Assembly (NCBI GenBank): GCA_964428345.1
Contig: CAYRYD010000002.1
Coordinates: 209,476-273,475, forward strand
DNA from: JABDMH01 sp964428345
GTDB taxonomy: Bacteria > Bacteroidota > Bacteroidia > Chitinophagales > Saprospiraceae
DNA: 64,000 nt
Direction: 5' to 3'
Shown: positions 26,395-35,402 of the stretch, one piece after another
How positions within the stretch are numbered: the stretch's first letter is position 1
How the letters are laid out: each line of letters begins with the position of its first letter
Position numbers and translations under genes: made by a program
The notes under the pieces: generated by a model
Databases searched by the model: none
Told to the model about the DNA's origin: nothing
The model's input: only the letters and a program-made list of their open reading frames with translations

Positions 26395-28542
26395 ATGCCG
26401 AAACGTTCATTCAAAGGACAAAAGCTACCAGCCCGTAAACTGGAAAACGGAATCCTTAAACTTTTCCTCCGCGAACCCTCCAAAAGGTATAATGCCAAGC
26501 AAATTATTAAGAAACTAGAGATAAAAAACAGTAAAACCTCGGTTGAAGATGCCCTGACAAAACTGTTCCAGGCCGGAAAAATCAACCTCGTCAAAGACGA
26601 TAAATACAAACTCTCCAAAGATTTTGCCCCCGATATTTCCGGACCTTCCGAAGTCTTTGATGGCTATGTTGATCAGATCCGGAGTGGTGCTGCCTATATC
26701 GTTGTTGAAGGGCGGGAAGGCCAGGATATTTATGTGCCGGCCAAACGACTTATGCATGCCCTCGATGGTGACCAGGTCCGGGTACAGGTGACACGGCGAT
26801 ATGGTAAAAAGATCGAAGGAGAGGTCATAAAGGTGCTGAAAAGAGCTATCGATCAGTTTATCGGAGACCTGCGCCAGAGCAAATCTTTTGCTTTTGTGGT
26901 ACCAGACAATCAACAGGTCGATTTTGATATTTACATCCATCCCAAAGATATAGGGATAGCTCAGGACGGCGACAAGGTACTGGTCAGAATCACTGAATGG
27001 CCAGACCGACCGGGTAAAAATCCGGCTGGCAAAATCATCAAGGTGCTGGATGCGACCGACACCCATGCAGTCATGATGGATTCGATCCTGATCAATCAGG
27101 GTTTTGATACCTTATTCAGCAATATAGTAATTCAGGAGGCGAAAAATTTGTCCCGAAAGATCACCGGGGATGAGATCAGCCTCCGCCGTGATTTCCGGAG
27201 CATACCCACCCTCACTATTGACCCCCGTACTGCCCGGGATTTTGACGATGCCCTGTCCTTTCGCGTACTGGAAAACGGCCGGCGCGAAGTAGGAGTTCAT
27301 ATTGCCGACGTTACCCATTACGTCCAACCTGGTACTGCGCTGGACCGTGAGGCCCTTCGCCGGTCCACTTCCGTATATCTGGTAGACAGGGTGGCTCCCA
27401 TGTTACCGGAGGTTTTGTCCAATGAACTGTGTTCACTCCGGCCGGATGAAGATTCTTTGACTTTTTCTGCCGTGTTCGAATTTGACATGAGAAACCGGGT
27501 GGTCTCACGCTGGTTTGGAAAGAGCATCATTCATTCTTTCCGGAGGTTTAATTATGAGGAAGCTCAGTCGATCCTGGACAAGGGGGAAGGAGAATATTAC
27601 GAAGAGTTAAATGCCCTCGATGCCATTGCCAAACACCTGCGGAAAAAACGATACAAGGAAGGGTCCATTGCTTTTGAAACGCCTGAACTCGAATTTGAAC
27701 TGGATGAAAACAGCCATCCGGTAGCCATTCACAAGAAAGTCAGGAAAGACACCCATCTGCTGGTGGAAGATCTCATGCTTCTTGCAAACCGGGAAGTTGC
27801 CACCTTTATCGCCAAAAGAAGTGAGAGGGAAATCCCCTTCGTCTATCGGATCCACGACCAGCCGGATGAAGAGAAACTGGGGGAATACAGCATCTTCCTG
27901 AAGGAGCTCGGATTTCATTTCGACTTTCAGTCACCGGCTCAGATCCGCAAATCCTTCAACCGGCTTTCGGAAGCTGCTAAAAAAAGTGAAGTATTAGCCT
28001 TTGCCGAACCATTTGCCGTTCGCACCATGGCCAAGGCGGTTTACAGCAGTTACAATATCGGACACTTTGGTCTTGGCTTTCAGCACTATACTCATTTCAC
28101 CTCTCCGATCAGACGCTACGCCGATGTGCTGGTGCACCGGTTGTTGGAAAAAAATCTGCACAACGAATACCGTACCTCCAAGGAAGAATTGGAGGCCCAA
28201 TGCAAGCACATTAGCAACCAGGAGAAGAAGGCACAGGAAGCCGAACGGGAATCCATCAAATTCAAACAAGTCGAATTTATTTCAGGTCATATCGGCGAAA
28301 CTTTTGATGGGATCGTCAGCGGGATGATCGATCGCGGATTCTTTGTATCACTGATCGATTCAGGGGTAGACGGACTGGTCCAATTTGCCGATTTGTACGA
28401 ACCCTTTATAATAACTGAAAACCGGATGCAGGCGCTGTCGAAAAGGAGTGAACGATCATTTAAGATCGGAGACCGGGTGAGAGTCCGGGTCACAGCCACC
28501 CATATTACAGACATGGAAGTAGATATGGAATTGGTAGAGTAG
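26395..28542 (+). CDS. rnr: Ribonuclease R
   Basis: 3'-5' exoribonuclease of 715 residues that degrades structured RNA. Domain order: N-terminal winged-helix-like region (about 15-70), two cold-shock-like OB domains (about 80-235), the RNB catalytic domain (about 255-590, with TIDPRTARDFDDALS carrying the Asp cluster for Mg2+), and a C-terminal S1 domain (about 630-712, FDGIVSGMIDRGFFVSL). Length fits Bacteroidota RNase R. Confidence 0.95.
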   Translation: MPKRSFKGQKLPARKLENGILKLFLREPSKRYNAKQIIKKLEIKNSKTSVEDALTKLFQAGKINLVKDDKYKLSKDFAPDISGPSEVFDGYVDQIRSGAAYIVVEGREGQDIYVPAKRLMHALDGDQVRVQVTRRYGKKIEGEVIKVLKRAIDQFIGDLRQSKSFAFVVPDNQQVDFDIYIHPKDIGIAQDGDKVLVRITEWPDRPGKNPAGKIIKVLDATDTHAVMMDSILINQGFDTLFSNIVIQEAKNLSRKITGDEISLRRDFRSIPTLTIDPRTARDFDDALSFRVLENGRREVGVHIADVTHYVQPGTALDREALRRSTSVYLVDRVAPMLPEVLSNELCSLRPDEDSLTFSAVFEFDMRNRVVSRWFGKSIIHSFRRFNYEEAQSILDKGEGEYYEELNALDAIAKHLRKKRYKEGSIAFETPELEFELDENSHPVAIHKKVRKDTHLLVEDLMLLANREVATFIAKRSEREIPFVYRIHDQPDEEKLGEYSIFLKELGFHFDFQSPAQIRKSFNRLSEAAKKSEVLAFAEPFAVRTMAKAVYSSYNIGHFGLGFQHYTHFTSPIRRYADVLVHRLLEKNLHNEYRTSKEELEAQCKHISNQEKKAQEAERESIKFKQVEFISGHIGETFDGIVSGMIDRGFFVSLIDSGVDGLVQFADLYEPFIITENRMQALSKRSERSFKIGDRVRVRVTATHITDMEVDMELVE

Positions 28543-28581
28543 CCGGTAAGCTGTACCTTTTGCCAGACAAAAGCGTACTGC

Positions 28582-29841
28582 ATGCAACCGTATTTTACCA
28601 ATGATGCGATCGTGACTGGTATTCTCATGATCGTACTGGCCCTGATTTTTTATACTTCCAATCATCCGGGACGGGGCTGGCAGCGATTCTACCGGTATGT
28701 ACCCGCACTGTTGCTTTGTTATTTTATACCTGCTCTGCTAAACTGGCCTTTGGGTCTGATCTCGGGTGATGAATCAGGGCTATATACGGTAGCTTCCCGT
28801 TATCTCCTGCCTGCCTGTCTGATTCTGCTTTGTCTGAGCATTGATTTACAAGGCATTGTGAATCTGGGTCCCAAGGCGTTGATCATGTTTTTTGCGGCCA
28901 CTCTGGGTATTATTCTGGGCGGACCGATATCCCTTTTCCTGATCCTGGAGTTTGCCCCCCAAATCATCTCAGCCAGCCCGGACGAGCTGTGGAGAGGATT
29001 AAGTACCGTTGCCGGCAGCTGGATTGGCGGAGGGGCTAATCAGACTGCCATGAAAGAGATATTTCAGGTAGGTGATCAGCTCTTTGGGACGATGGTGGTC
29101 GTTGATGTGGTCGTAGCCAACATCTGGATGGGATTTCTGTTGTACGGTGCCAATATAACCCAGCGTATCGACAGTTGGTTAAAATCGGATACTTCGGCTA
29201 TCACTGATCTGCAGCGACGAATCGAAAACTTCCGGGCCAGGGTCGAACGAAATCCTTCGACACCCGACCTGTTTGTGATGCTGGGGGTTGCCTTTGGTGG
29301 TACCGCCATCGCCCACTGGGGTGCCGATGTCATTACACCCCTGATGGAACGGCATGGAGATGACCTCAAAGCCATGCGGCTCGAATCCCTGATCTCATCT
29401 TTTTTCTGGATCATCGTTCTTGCCACGACACTGGGAGTAGGATTGTCTTTTACCCGGGCGAGAGCGCTGGAAGGGATCGGCGCTTCAAAATGGGGATCAA
29501 TTTTTATTTATTTTCTGGTGGCCACCATTGGAATGAAGATGAATATTTCAGAAATCTTTCAGAATCTGGGTTTGTTTGCCATTGGTATAACCTGGATGAT
29601 CATCCATGTAAGTATCATGATCCTGGTCGGAAAACTCATCAGGGCCCCTTTCTTCTTCGTCGCAGTAGGAAGTCAGGCTAATGTAGGCGGTGCGGCCTCA
29701 GCACCGGTCGTAGCTTCGGCGTTTAACCCTTCGCTGGCACCAGTGGGCGTGCTGATGGCTGTTCTTGGATACGCGTTGGGCACCTATGGCGCCATTGTCT
29801 GTGCCTGGTTGATGCAGGTCGTTTCTGTGGCAGCCTCCTGA
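28582..29841 (+). CDS. DUF819 family membrane protein
   Basis: A 419-residue polytopic inner-membrane protein with about ten or more helices in two halves. It has the glycine-rich GSWIGGGANQTAMKEI and VGSQANVGGAASAPVVA motifs typical of DUF819 (YjcL-like) proteins, related to transporter superfamilies with an inverted repeat. The substrate is unknown. It starts 39 bp after rnr. Confidence 0.88.
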   Translation: MQPYFTNDAIVTGILMIVLALIFYTSNHPGRGWQRFYRYVPALLLCYFIPALLNWPLGLISGDESGLYTVASRYLLPACLILLCLSIDLQGIVNLGPKALIMFFAATLGIILGGPISLFLILEFAPQIISASPDELWRGLSTVAGSWIGGGANQTAMKEIFQVGDQLFGTMVVVDVVVANIWMGFLLYGANITQRIDSWLKSDTSAITDLQRRIENFRARVERNPSTPDLFVMLGVAFGGTAIAHWGADVITPLMERHGDDLKAMRLESLISSFFWIIVLATTLGVGLSFTRARALEGIGASKWGSIFIYFLVATIGMKMNISEIFQNLGLFAIGITWMIIHVSIMILVGKLIRAPFFFVAVGSQANVGGAASAPVVASAFNPSLAPVGVLMAVLGYALGTYGAIVCAWLMQVVSVAAS

Positions 29842-29931
29842 ACCCGGGAGTGAATCCAAAGGTCGATTTCCCCTTAAGGTATTCTTAACCAAGAGGTTTG
29901 GTGAGAATGGTGGGAAAACCCGATTTTTTCG

Positions 29932-29939
29932 TATCTTTG
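29932..29939 (+). promoter_or_regulatory. -7 box (TATCTTTG) for the GT5-domain gene
   Basis: Exact match to TAnnTTTG, 42 bp before the start codon at 29982. No TTG lies at -33 spacing, so only the -7 half is supported. Confidence 0.5.
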
Positions 29940-29981
29940 CGAACCTTTTAAAGTGTTGAACACCTTTGGGTTATAAACTTT

Positions 29982-30800
29982 ATGGCAATGAGTAAAAAGC
30001 GAGTGCTGATCGTGACACAGGAAATGGAACCGTATACAGCGGTATCGACTGTGGCCAGCATTGCAAGACGGCTACCTCAATATATTCAGGAGCATGGCAT
30101 GGAAATCAGAGTATTGATGCCACGATTCGGAACCATCAATGAAAGAAGGCACCGGCTGCATGAAGTAGTCCGGTTGTCGGGCATGAACATTATTGTGGAT
30201 GAAGACGATTATCCCTTAATCATTAAAGTAGCCTCTCTGCCGGGAACCCGGATGCAGGTGTACTTCCTCGATAATGAAGAGTTTTTCAGGCGAAAGCAGA
30301 TTTTCAAGGATGATAAAGGCAAGAGCTTCGAAGACAATGCCGATCGGATGATCTTTTTCTGTAAAGGAGTTTTAGAAACGGTTAAAAAATTTGGCTGGGC
30401 ACCGGATATCATTCACTGTCATGGCTGGATGACCAGTCTGGTACCGTTTTATCTCCGCAAGGCTTATGCCAACGAGCCGATTTTCAAGAATGCGAAAGTG
30501 ATCTATTCCATCTATGATCATGAGGGAAATGAAACAGAAGCCGCCCGGTTTGCCGAAAAAGCATCCATCAATAATCTGGAGCCTGATGATCTGAAGCCTT
30601 ACCAAAATGGCAATGGTGTAACCTTGCACAAGGGTGCGATCGCTTTTGCCGATGCATTGATAGTTGGCAGCAAAGATCTGTCAGACCTCGTTAAGGAGGA
30701 GGTAGGTAAGCAGGAAAAACCAATTCTGGACTTTCAGGAAGCCGATTCATACCTGCCAGCTTACCTTGATTTTTATAAGGAAATTTTGGCCTCCTCTTAA
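29982..30800 (+). CDS. Glycogen/starch synthase N-terminal (GT5) domain protein
   Basis: A 272-residue protein matching only the N-terminal GT5 domain of glycogen synthase: start VLIVTQEMEPYTAVSTVASI with the acceptor/nucleotide loop region, then DIIHCHGWMTSLVPFYLR. Full glycogen synthases are about 470-500 residues and add a second Rossmann domain, which is missing here; the gene ends cleanly and is not frameshifted into one. The same short form next to DUF4270 is seen in other Bacteroidota, so it is probably a real protein and not a fragment. Without the C-terminal ADP-glucose-binding lobe, normal catalysis is doubtful. Confidence 0.85.
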   Translation: MAMSKKRVLIVTQEMEPYTAVSTVASIARRLPQYIQEHGMEIRVLMPRFGTINERRHRLHEVVRLSGMNIIVDEDDYPLIIKVASLPGTRMQVYFLDNEEFFRRKQIFKDDKGKSFEDNADRMIFFCKGVLETVKKFGWAPDIIHCHGWMTSLVPFYLRKAYANEPIFKNAKVIYSIYDHEGNETEAARFAEKASINNLEPDDLKPYQNGNGVTLHKGAIAFADALIVGSKDLSDLVKEEVGKQEKPILDFQEADSYLPAYLDFYKEILASS

Positions 30801-30824
30801 ACTTATTTACAATAGCGATCCTTT

Positions 30825-32162
30825 ATGGCGAAAAAGCTTTTTTATGTAAGCTTACATGCTCTCGTAATTTTGATCATCTGGTCCTGCAACAAAGCCACCG
30901 ACCTTACGGCCATTCTGGATGGGCCGGATCCGCTCGACATCCGGTCTGATGATATTGCTTTTAAAACCCGGACTATTCCCGGTGATTCCATTATAACTTA
31001 TAATGATTCTGCCCTTATTCCTTCTCATTTTACCGGCAGCATAGATGACCCCGTCTTCGGTATATCGGATGCATTCCTGAGCTTTCAGCTCGGGATATTC
31101 ACCGAGCCCGATTTAACCGGAGCGAGTCTGGATTCAGTGGTGCTTTCGCTCGAATACGATACCACCCGAAAACAGTATGGAGCACTAAACGCCCCTGTCA
31201 GTTTTGAAGTTTTTGAGCTGACCGGCGATCTGTCAACTTCCTCCAATTACTATTCATCGTCAACAGTTGAATACAATCCGGAGCCCATTGGTGAAGTTGA
31301 AGGGCTCATACCGAATTTCAAGGATACCCTGTTTATTCCCGAGCCCCAGAGTATACGCATCGACACCGTAGCCTACAGGCCCCATCTCCGCATTCCTCTG
31401 AGACGGATTGGTCAGGACCTGATTCAGTTTACAGAGCAGGACTTCGCATCGGTGGAAATATTTATCAAGAAATTTAAAGGGTTGACTCTGCGACCCAGCA
31501 GTTCCTGCGAAGGAATGGTGTTTTTCAGAATGCTGTCCGGACTTTCAAGAATCAATCTGTACTACACCCGGAACGACACTTCGAGATTGGTACAGTTTCC
31601 GGTTCTGGAAGGCCGAACGGTCCTGTTTAATACCTATCAACATCAAATCACCGGCACTCCGGTTGAGGCGGCATACAATAATCCGGCAGAAAATGATTCG
31701 ATCCTGTACCTGCAATCGATGCAGGGACCGGATCTACTGATTGAAATCAGTGACCTGAGTGCCTTGCAAAACTCGATGATCAATTTTGCTCAATTGGAGC
31801 TCAATCTGGCGATCCCAACCGAAGCCGATACTGCAATATATAAACCCATTACCCAGATGATCATCCAGGAGTTGAAAGAAAACGGCTCCCGGGAAGACAT
31901 TATTGATCTCAGGTTGGCTGGCGGAAATCAGTTGACCGATTTCTTCGGAGGCAATCTGCAATTGGACGAAGATTCTGAAATATATTCATACAAGTTTAAC
32001 ATTACCCGGCACTTACAAAAAATCCTGGACGGTACATCGGGCAATAAAATGATTGTTTCCAACATTTTTAAAGGAGCACAGCCAAATCGTTCGATCTTGT
32101 ACGGCAAATCATCACACGCTTTGTCTGCCCGTATTAAGGTGACTTATTCAAATTCCAACTAA
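30825..32162 (+). CDS. DUF4270 family lipoprotein
   Basis: A 445-residue lipoprotein with signal sequence and lipobox (LIIWSC), then a beta-rich body typical of DUF4270. The early FKTRTIPGDSI and DPVFGISDAFLSFQL motifs match the family's conserved start. Function unknown; likely at the outer membrane. It starts 24 bp after the GT5 gene and 17 bp before DUF4290, so the three form a unit. Confidence 0.88.
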   Translation: MAKKLFYVSLHALVILIIWSCNKATDLTAILDGPDPLDIRSDDIAFKTRTIPGDSIITYNDSALIPSHFTGSIDDPVFGISDAFLSFQLGIFTEPDLTGASLDSVVLSLEYDTTRKQYGALNAPVSFEVFELTGDLSTSSNYYSSSTVEYNPEPIGEVEGLIPNFKDTLFIPEPQSIRIDTVAYRPHLRIPLRRIGQDLIQFTEQDFASVEIFIKKFKGLTLRPSSSCEGMVFFRMLSGLSRINLYYTRNDTSRLVQFPVLEGRTVLFNTYQHQITGTPVEAAYNNPAENDSILYLQSMQGPDLLIEISDLSALQNSMINFAQLELNLAIPTEADTAIYKPITQMIIQELKENGSREDIIDLRLAGGNQLTDFFGGNLQLDEDSEIYSYKFNITRHLQKILDGTSGNKMIVSNIFKGAQPNRSILYGKSSHALSARIKVTYSNSN

Positions 32163-32179
32163 AAATTGACCAACTAATT

Positions 32180-32842
32180 ATGCCTGTTTTCGAATACAAC
32201 TCCCAGCGACCTAACCTGACCATCCCTGAATACGGCCGGCATATTCAGAAAATGATAGAATATGCCCGGACCATCGAGGATCCTGAAAAGCGGCAGCGTA
32301 CTGCAGAAGCCATTGTCGATCTGATGAACCAGATGGTACCTCAGGGAAAGCAGGAGGAAGACTATATGGATAAACTATGGAAACATTTCTTCCGGATAGC
32401 AGAATACGACATCGATGTAGTGCCTCCCTCCGGCGAAAAACCGGTACACCACGATCTAAAGAGGGATCTGAGTACATTGCCCTATACCCAGTCTGACCTC
32501 AAATACCGCCATTATGGTAAAAACGTCAACACCATGATAGCCAAGGCGATGGAGATGCCAGACGGGCCGATAAAAGATGGTTTCATTCATACCATTGCCT
32601 CGTATATGAAACTCGCCTATAAAAACTGGAACAAAGATCACTATGTCAGTGATGACAATATTGTCACCGACATCGCCATTATGTCTGAAGGTAAATTAGC
32701 CATTCCCGATGGCAGCAATCTGGATCTCCTGGGCAATTCCATGAAAAATGTACCCAGCAATAGCATCACTCCCCCCCGGGGCAAAAGAAAAGGAGGACCA
32801 CAGAAACGCAACTTTAAAAAGCGAAAAAACCCCAGACATTAA
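32180..32842 (+). CDS. DUF4290 family protein
   Basis: A 220-residue cytoplasmic protein restricted to Bacteroidota. The N-terminal two thirds is helical with the conserved YNSQRPNLTIPEYGRHIQKM and YMDKLWKHFF blocks; the last about 25 residues are Lys/Arg-rich (KRKGGPQKRNFKKRKN), suggesting nucleic-acid contact. Function unknown. It ends in a strong terminator before murA. Confidence 0.88.
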   Translation: MPVFEYNSQRPNLTIPEYGRHIQKMIEYARTIEDPEKRQRTAEAIVDLMNQMVPQGKQEEDYMDKLWKHFFRIAEYDIDVVPPSGEKPVHHDLKRDLSTLPYTQSDLKYRHYGKNVNTMIAKAMEMPDGPIKDGFIHTIASYMKLAYKNWNKDHYVSDDNIVTDIAIMSEGKLAIPDGSNLDLLGNSMKNVPSNSITPPRGKRKGGPQKRNFKKRKNPRH

Positions 32843-32854
32843 ACTGTTCTTTAA

Positions 32855-32862
32855 TATATTTG
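32855..32862 (+). promoter_or_regulatory. Possible -7 box (TATATTTG) for murA
   Basis: Exact TAnnTTTG match 46 bp before the murA ATG. Transcription would start inside the terminator hairpin at 32865-32889, and no -33 TTG is present, so it may be fortuitous. Confidence 0.35.
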
Positions 32863-32864
32863 AC

Positions 32865-32889
32865 AGGGCTATCCAAATAGCCCTTTTTT
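32865..32889 (+). terminator. Rho-independent terminator after the DUF4290 gene
   Basis: AGGGCTAT and ATAGCCCT form an 8-bp perfect stem around a CCAA loop, followed by six T. It ends the GT5-DUF4270-DUF4290 unit 23 bp after the last stop. Confidence 0.85.
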
Positions 32890-32907
32890 ATTTCTGGTAT
32901 TGATCGT

Positions 32908-34227
32908 ATGGCGTCGGATATCTTTGAAGTGGAAGGTGGACATATTCTGAAGGGTGATCTTATCCCTCAGGGTGCTAAAAATGAAGCATTGCAGGTACTT
33001 TGCGCCGTCATACTTACCGATGAACCGGTGATCATCAGCAATGTACCGGAGATTGAAGATGTCCGGAGGTTGATTGAGTTGTTGAAAGGACTGGGTTGCG
33101 ACGTTGAACGAACTTCACCGGGTACTTACCGTTTTCAGGCAAAAGATATTGATCTTGATTTTATCGCCTCCGACGAATATCAGGCCAAAGCGAGAAGTAT
33201 CCGGGGCTCGGTGATGCTTATGGGTGCCATGCTTTCCCGTTTCCGCCGGGCTTTTCTGCCCAAGCCGGGAGGGGACAAAATAGGCCGGAGAAGGCTGGAT
33301 ACCCATTTTCATGGTTTCACCGAATTGGGCGCTGAATTTAAATACGATGACATCAGGGATCATTACTACCTGGAAGGCAGCAATCTGAAAGGTACTTATA
33401 TTCTGATGGATGAAATTTCGGTGACCGGAACTGCCAATATGTTGCTTGCTTCGGTAATGACCAGCGGAAAGACTACGATTTACAATGCGGCCTGCGAACC
33501 TTACGTGCAGCAACTATGCAAGATGTTGATCAGCATGGGCGCGAAGATCAGCGGGCTCGCTTCCAATAAGCTGGAAGTCGAAGGGGTAAAATCGCTGAGA
33601 GGCACCACTCACCGCATCCTCCCCGACATGATTGAAATTGGCAGTTTCATTGGTCTTGCGGCCATGACCCGGTCTCACATCCGGATCAAAGATGTATGTT
33701 TTCAGGAACTTGGCATCATACCCCGGGTATTTCAGCAATTGGGTATTCAACTCTACTGCGAAGAGGATGATCTCATCGTTCCGCAACAGGACCATTATGA
33801 GATTCAGACATTCATCGATGGTTCTATTCTGACTATTTACGATAGCCCCTGGCCGGGATTCACACCCGATTTGATGAGCATCATTCTGGTGGCGGCTACC
33901 CAGGCCCGGGGGAGTGTGCTGGTTCATCAGAAAATGTTTGAGAGCCGGCTTTTTTTTGTCGATAAGTTAATCGATATGGGAGCCCAGATCATATTGTGTG
34001 ATCCTCACCGTGCTACCGTGATTGGCCTGGATCGAAAGTTTCCCTTACGGGGTATCGAAATGACCTCTCCCGATATCAGAGCTGGTGTGGCCTTGTTGAT
34101 CGCTGCGATGTCATCTGCAGGTACCAGTGTGATTCACAACGTTCAACAGATCGACCGTGGTTACCAGAATATTGAGGAACGTCTCAACGCCATTGGTGCC
34201 CGGATCCGGCGAGTGAAGGGTTCTTAG
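32908..34227 (+). CDS. murA: UDP-N-acetylglucosamine 1-carboxyvinyltransferase (Asp-type)
   Basis: Transfers enolpyruvate from PEP to UDP-GlcNAc, the first committed step of peptidoglycan synthesis. The 439-residue protein has the EPSP-synthase-like two-lobe fold, with the substrate Lys-Asn pair in PQGAKNEALQ (K24, N25) and the late R/D motifs in TSPDIRAGVALL. In the catalytic loop the usual Cys (PGGC in E. coli, Cys115) is replaced by Asp: PGGDKIGRR, D123. Asp-type MurA enzymes are active but insensitive to fosfomycin, as in Mycobacterium and Chlamydia. It follows a strong terminator and is convergent with the prenyl synthetase gene. Confidence 0.94.
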   Translation: MASDIFEVEGGHILKGDLIPQGAKNEALQVLCAVILTDEPVIISNVPEIEDVRRLIELLKGLGCDVERTSPGTYRFQAKDIDLDFIASDEYQAKARSIRGSVMLMGAMLSRFRRAFLPKPGGDKIGRRRLDTHFHGFTELGAEFKYDDIRDHYYLEGSNLKGTYILMDEISVTGTANMLLASVMTSGKTTIYNAACEPYVQQLCKMLISMGAKISGLASNKLEVEGVKSLRGTTHRILPDMIEIGSFIGLAAMTRSHIRIKDVCFQELGIIPRVFQQLGIQLYCEEDDLIVPQQDHYEIQTFIDGSILTIYDSPWPGFTPDLMSIILVAATQARGSVLVHQKMFESRLFFVDKLIDMGAQIILCDPHRATVIGLDRKFPLRGIEMTSPDIRAGVALLIAAMSSAGTSVIHNVQQIDRGYQNIEERLNAIGARIRRVKGS

Positions 34228-34231
34228 TCGG

Positions 34232-35206
34232 TTACTTATTGCGGTCTGTTACAAATTGAATCAAAGACATCAGCGAATTTCTGGATTCATTTAAAGGAAA
34301 TTCCTGGAGTATTTTCAGGGCCCGGTCTTTATAAAGGTTCATTCGCTGATGGGTGTAGTCCAACCCCCCTTTGGCACGGGCAAAATCTACAATTTCCCTG
34401 ACCCGGGCTCTTTCGTGACTGTGATTTTTAACCAGATTGATGATATGACGCTTTTCAGACCGGGAGGCATTTTCCAAAGCAAAAATCAGGGGCAGGGTCA
34501 TCTTTTTTTCCTTGATATCAATACCGGTAGGCTTACCGATAGAACCAGTGCCATAGTCAAACAGATCGTCCCTGATCTGGAACGCCATACCAATATTCAA
34601 TCCAAACTCCCCCACCCTATTCAGAATATCCGGATTGGCGGTTACGGTCGATGCTCCTGCTTTACAGGCAGCCGCTATGAAGGAGGCGGTCTTCTTTTCA
34701 ATTATTTCATAATAGACTTCCTCCTTGATATCGAGTTTGCGGGATTTTGCCATTTGCAATAACTCACCTTCACTCATCTTCTTCACCGCTTCATTGATGA
34801 TCTTCAACAGCTGAAATTCATCGTTGTCCAGGGCAACCATCAACCCCTTGGATAGCAGGTAATCGCCGACCAGAACGGCAATCTTATTCTTCCAAAGGGC
34901 ATTGATCGAAAAAAAACCCCTGCGCTTTTCAGCATCATCGACCACGTCGTCGTGTACCAGGGTGGCCGTGTGAATCAATTCAACCAGCGATGCCGCTGTG
35001 TAGGTCGAATCGTTGACCTCCCCAAAAACTTTAGCCGATAACAATACAAACATCGGACGCATTTGCTTGCCTTTCCGGTGAGCGATATAAAACATGATTC
35101 GGTCGAGTAAAGCGACATTGCTACGCATGGCATCCCGGAATCTGGATTCAAATTCCTTCAGCTCGCTCTCAATTGGTTTTTTGATAGACTCAAGTGTTAG
35201 CGTCAT
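34232..35206 (-). CDS. Polyprenyl diphosphate synthase
   Basis: Adds isoprene units to allylic diphosphates to make the long chain of menaquinone or a related lipid. The 324-residue protein has both Asp-rich motifs: HDDVVDDAEKRRG (first DDxxD at D86-D90) and FQIRDDLFDY. Further motifs GKQMRP and GDYLLSK are typical. The frame is open up to 35290, but the ATG at 35206 gives the normal N-terminus. Chain length cannot be set by eye; octaprenyl-like is the usual annotation. Its stop is 4 bp from the murA stop (convergent). Confidence 0.92.
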   Translation of the reverse strand: MTLTLESIKKPIESELKEFESRFRDAMRSNVALLDRIMFYIAHRKGKQMRPMFVLLSAKVFGEVNDSTYTAASLVELIHTATLVHDDVVDDAEKRRGFFSINALWKNKIAVLVGDYLLSKGLMVALDNDEFQLLKIINEAVKKMSEGELLQMAKSRKLDIKEEVYYEIIEKKTASFIAAACKAGASTVTANPDILNRVGEFGLNIGMAFQIRDDLFDYGTGSIGKPTGIDIKEKKMTLPLIFALENASRSEKRHIINLVKNHSHERARVREIVDFARAKGGLDYTHQRMNLYKDRALKILQEFPLNESRNSLMSLIQFVTDRNK

Positions 35207-35402
35207 ATTTAGTAGCTTAGGCGCCAAAATTGATTTGCGCCCAAGATACAAAGCTATCAGAGGATGACAGGACTTACTTTGGGTAATCAAGACAATTCGA
35301 CTGCCGGTAGACCAGGCGCAAAATGTTATGAACTGACACCTCAGACAGACCGGTCGCTTGCCGACTCATTTTATGGTACATTAATCAGACCCAGCAACCT
35401 GC

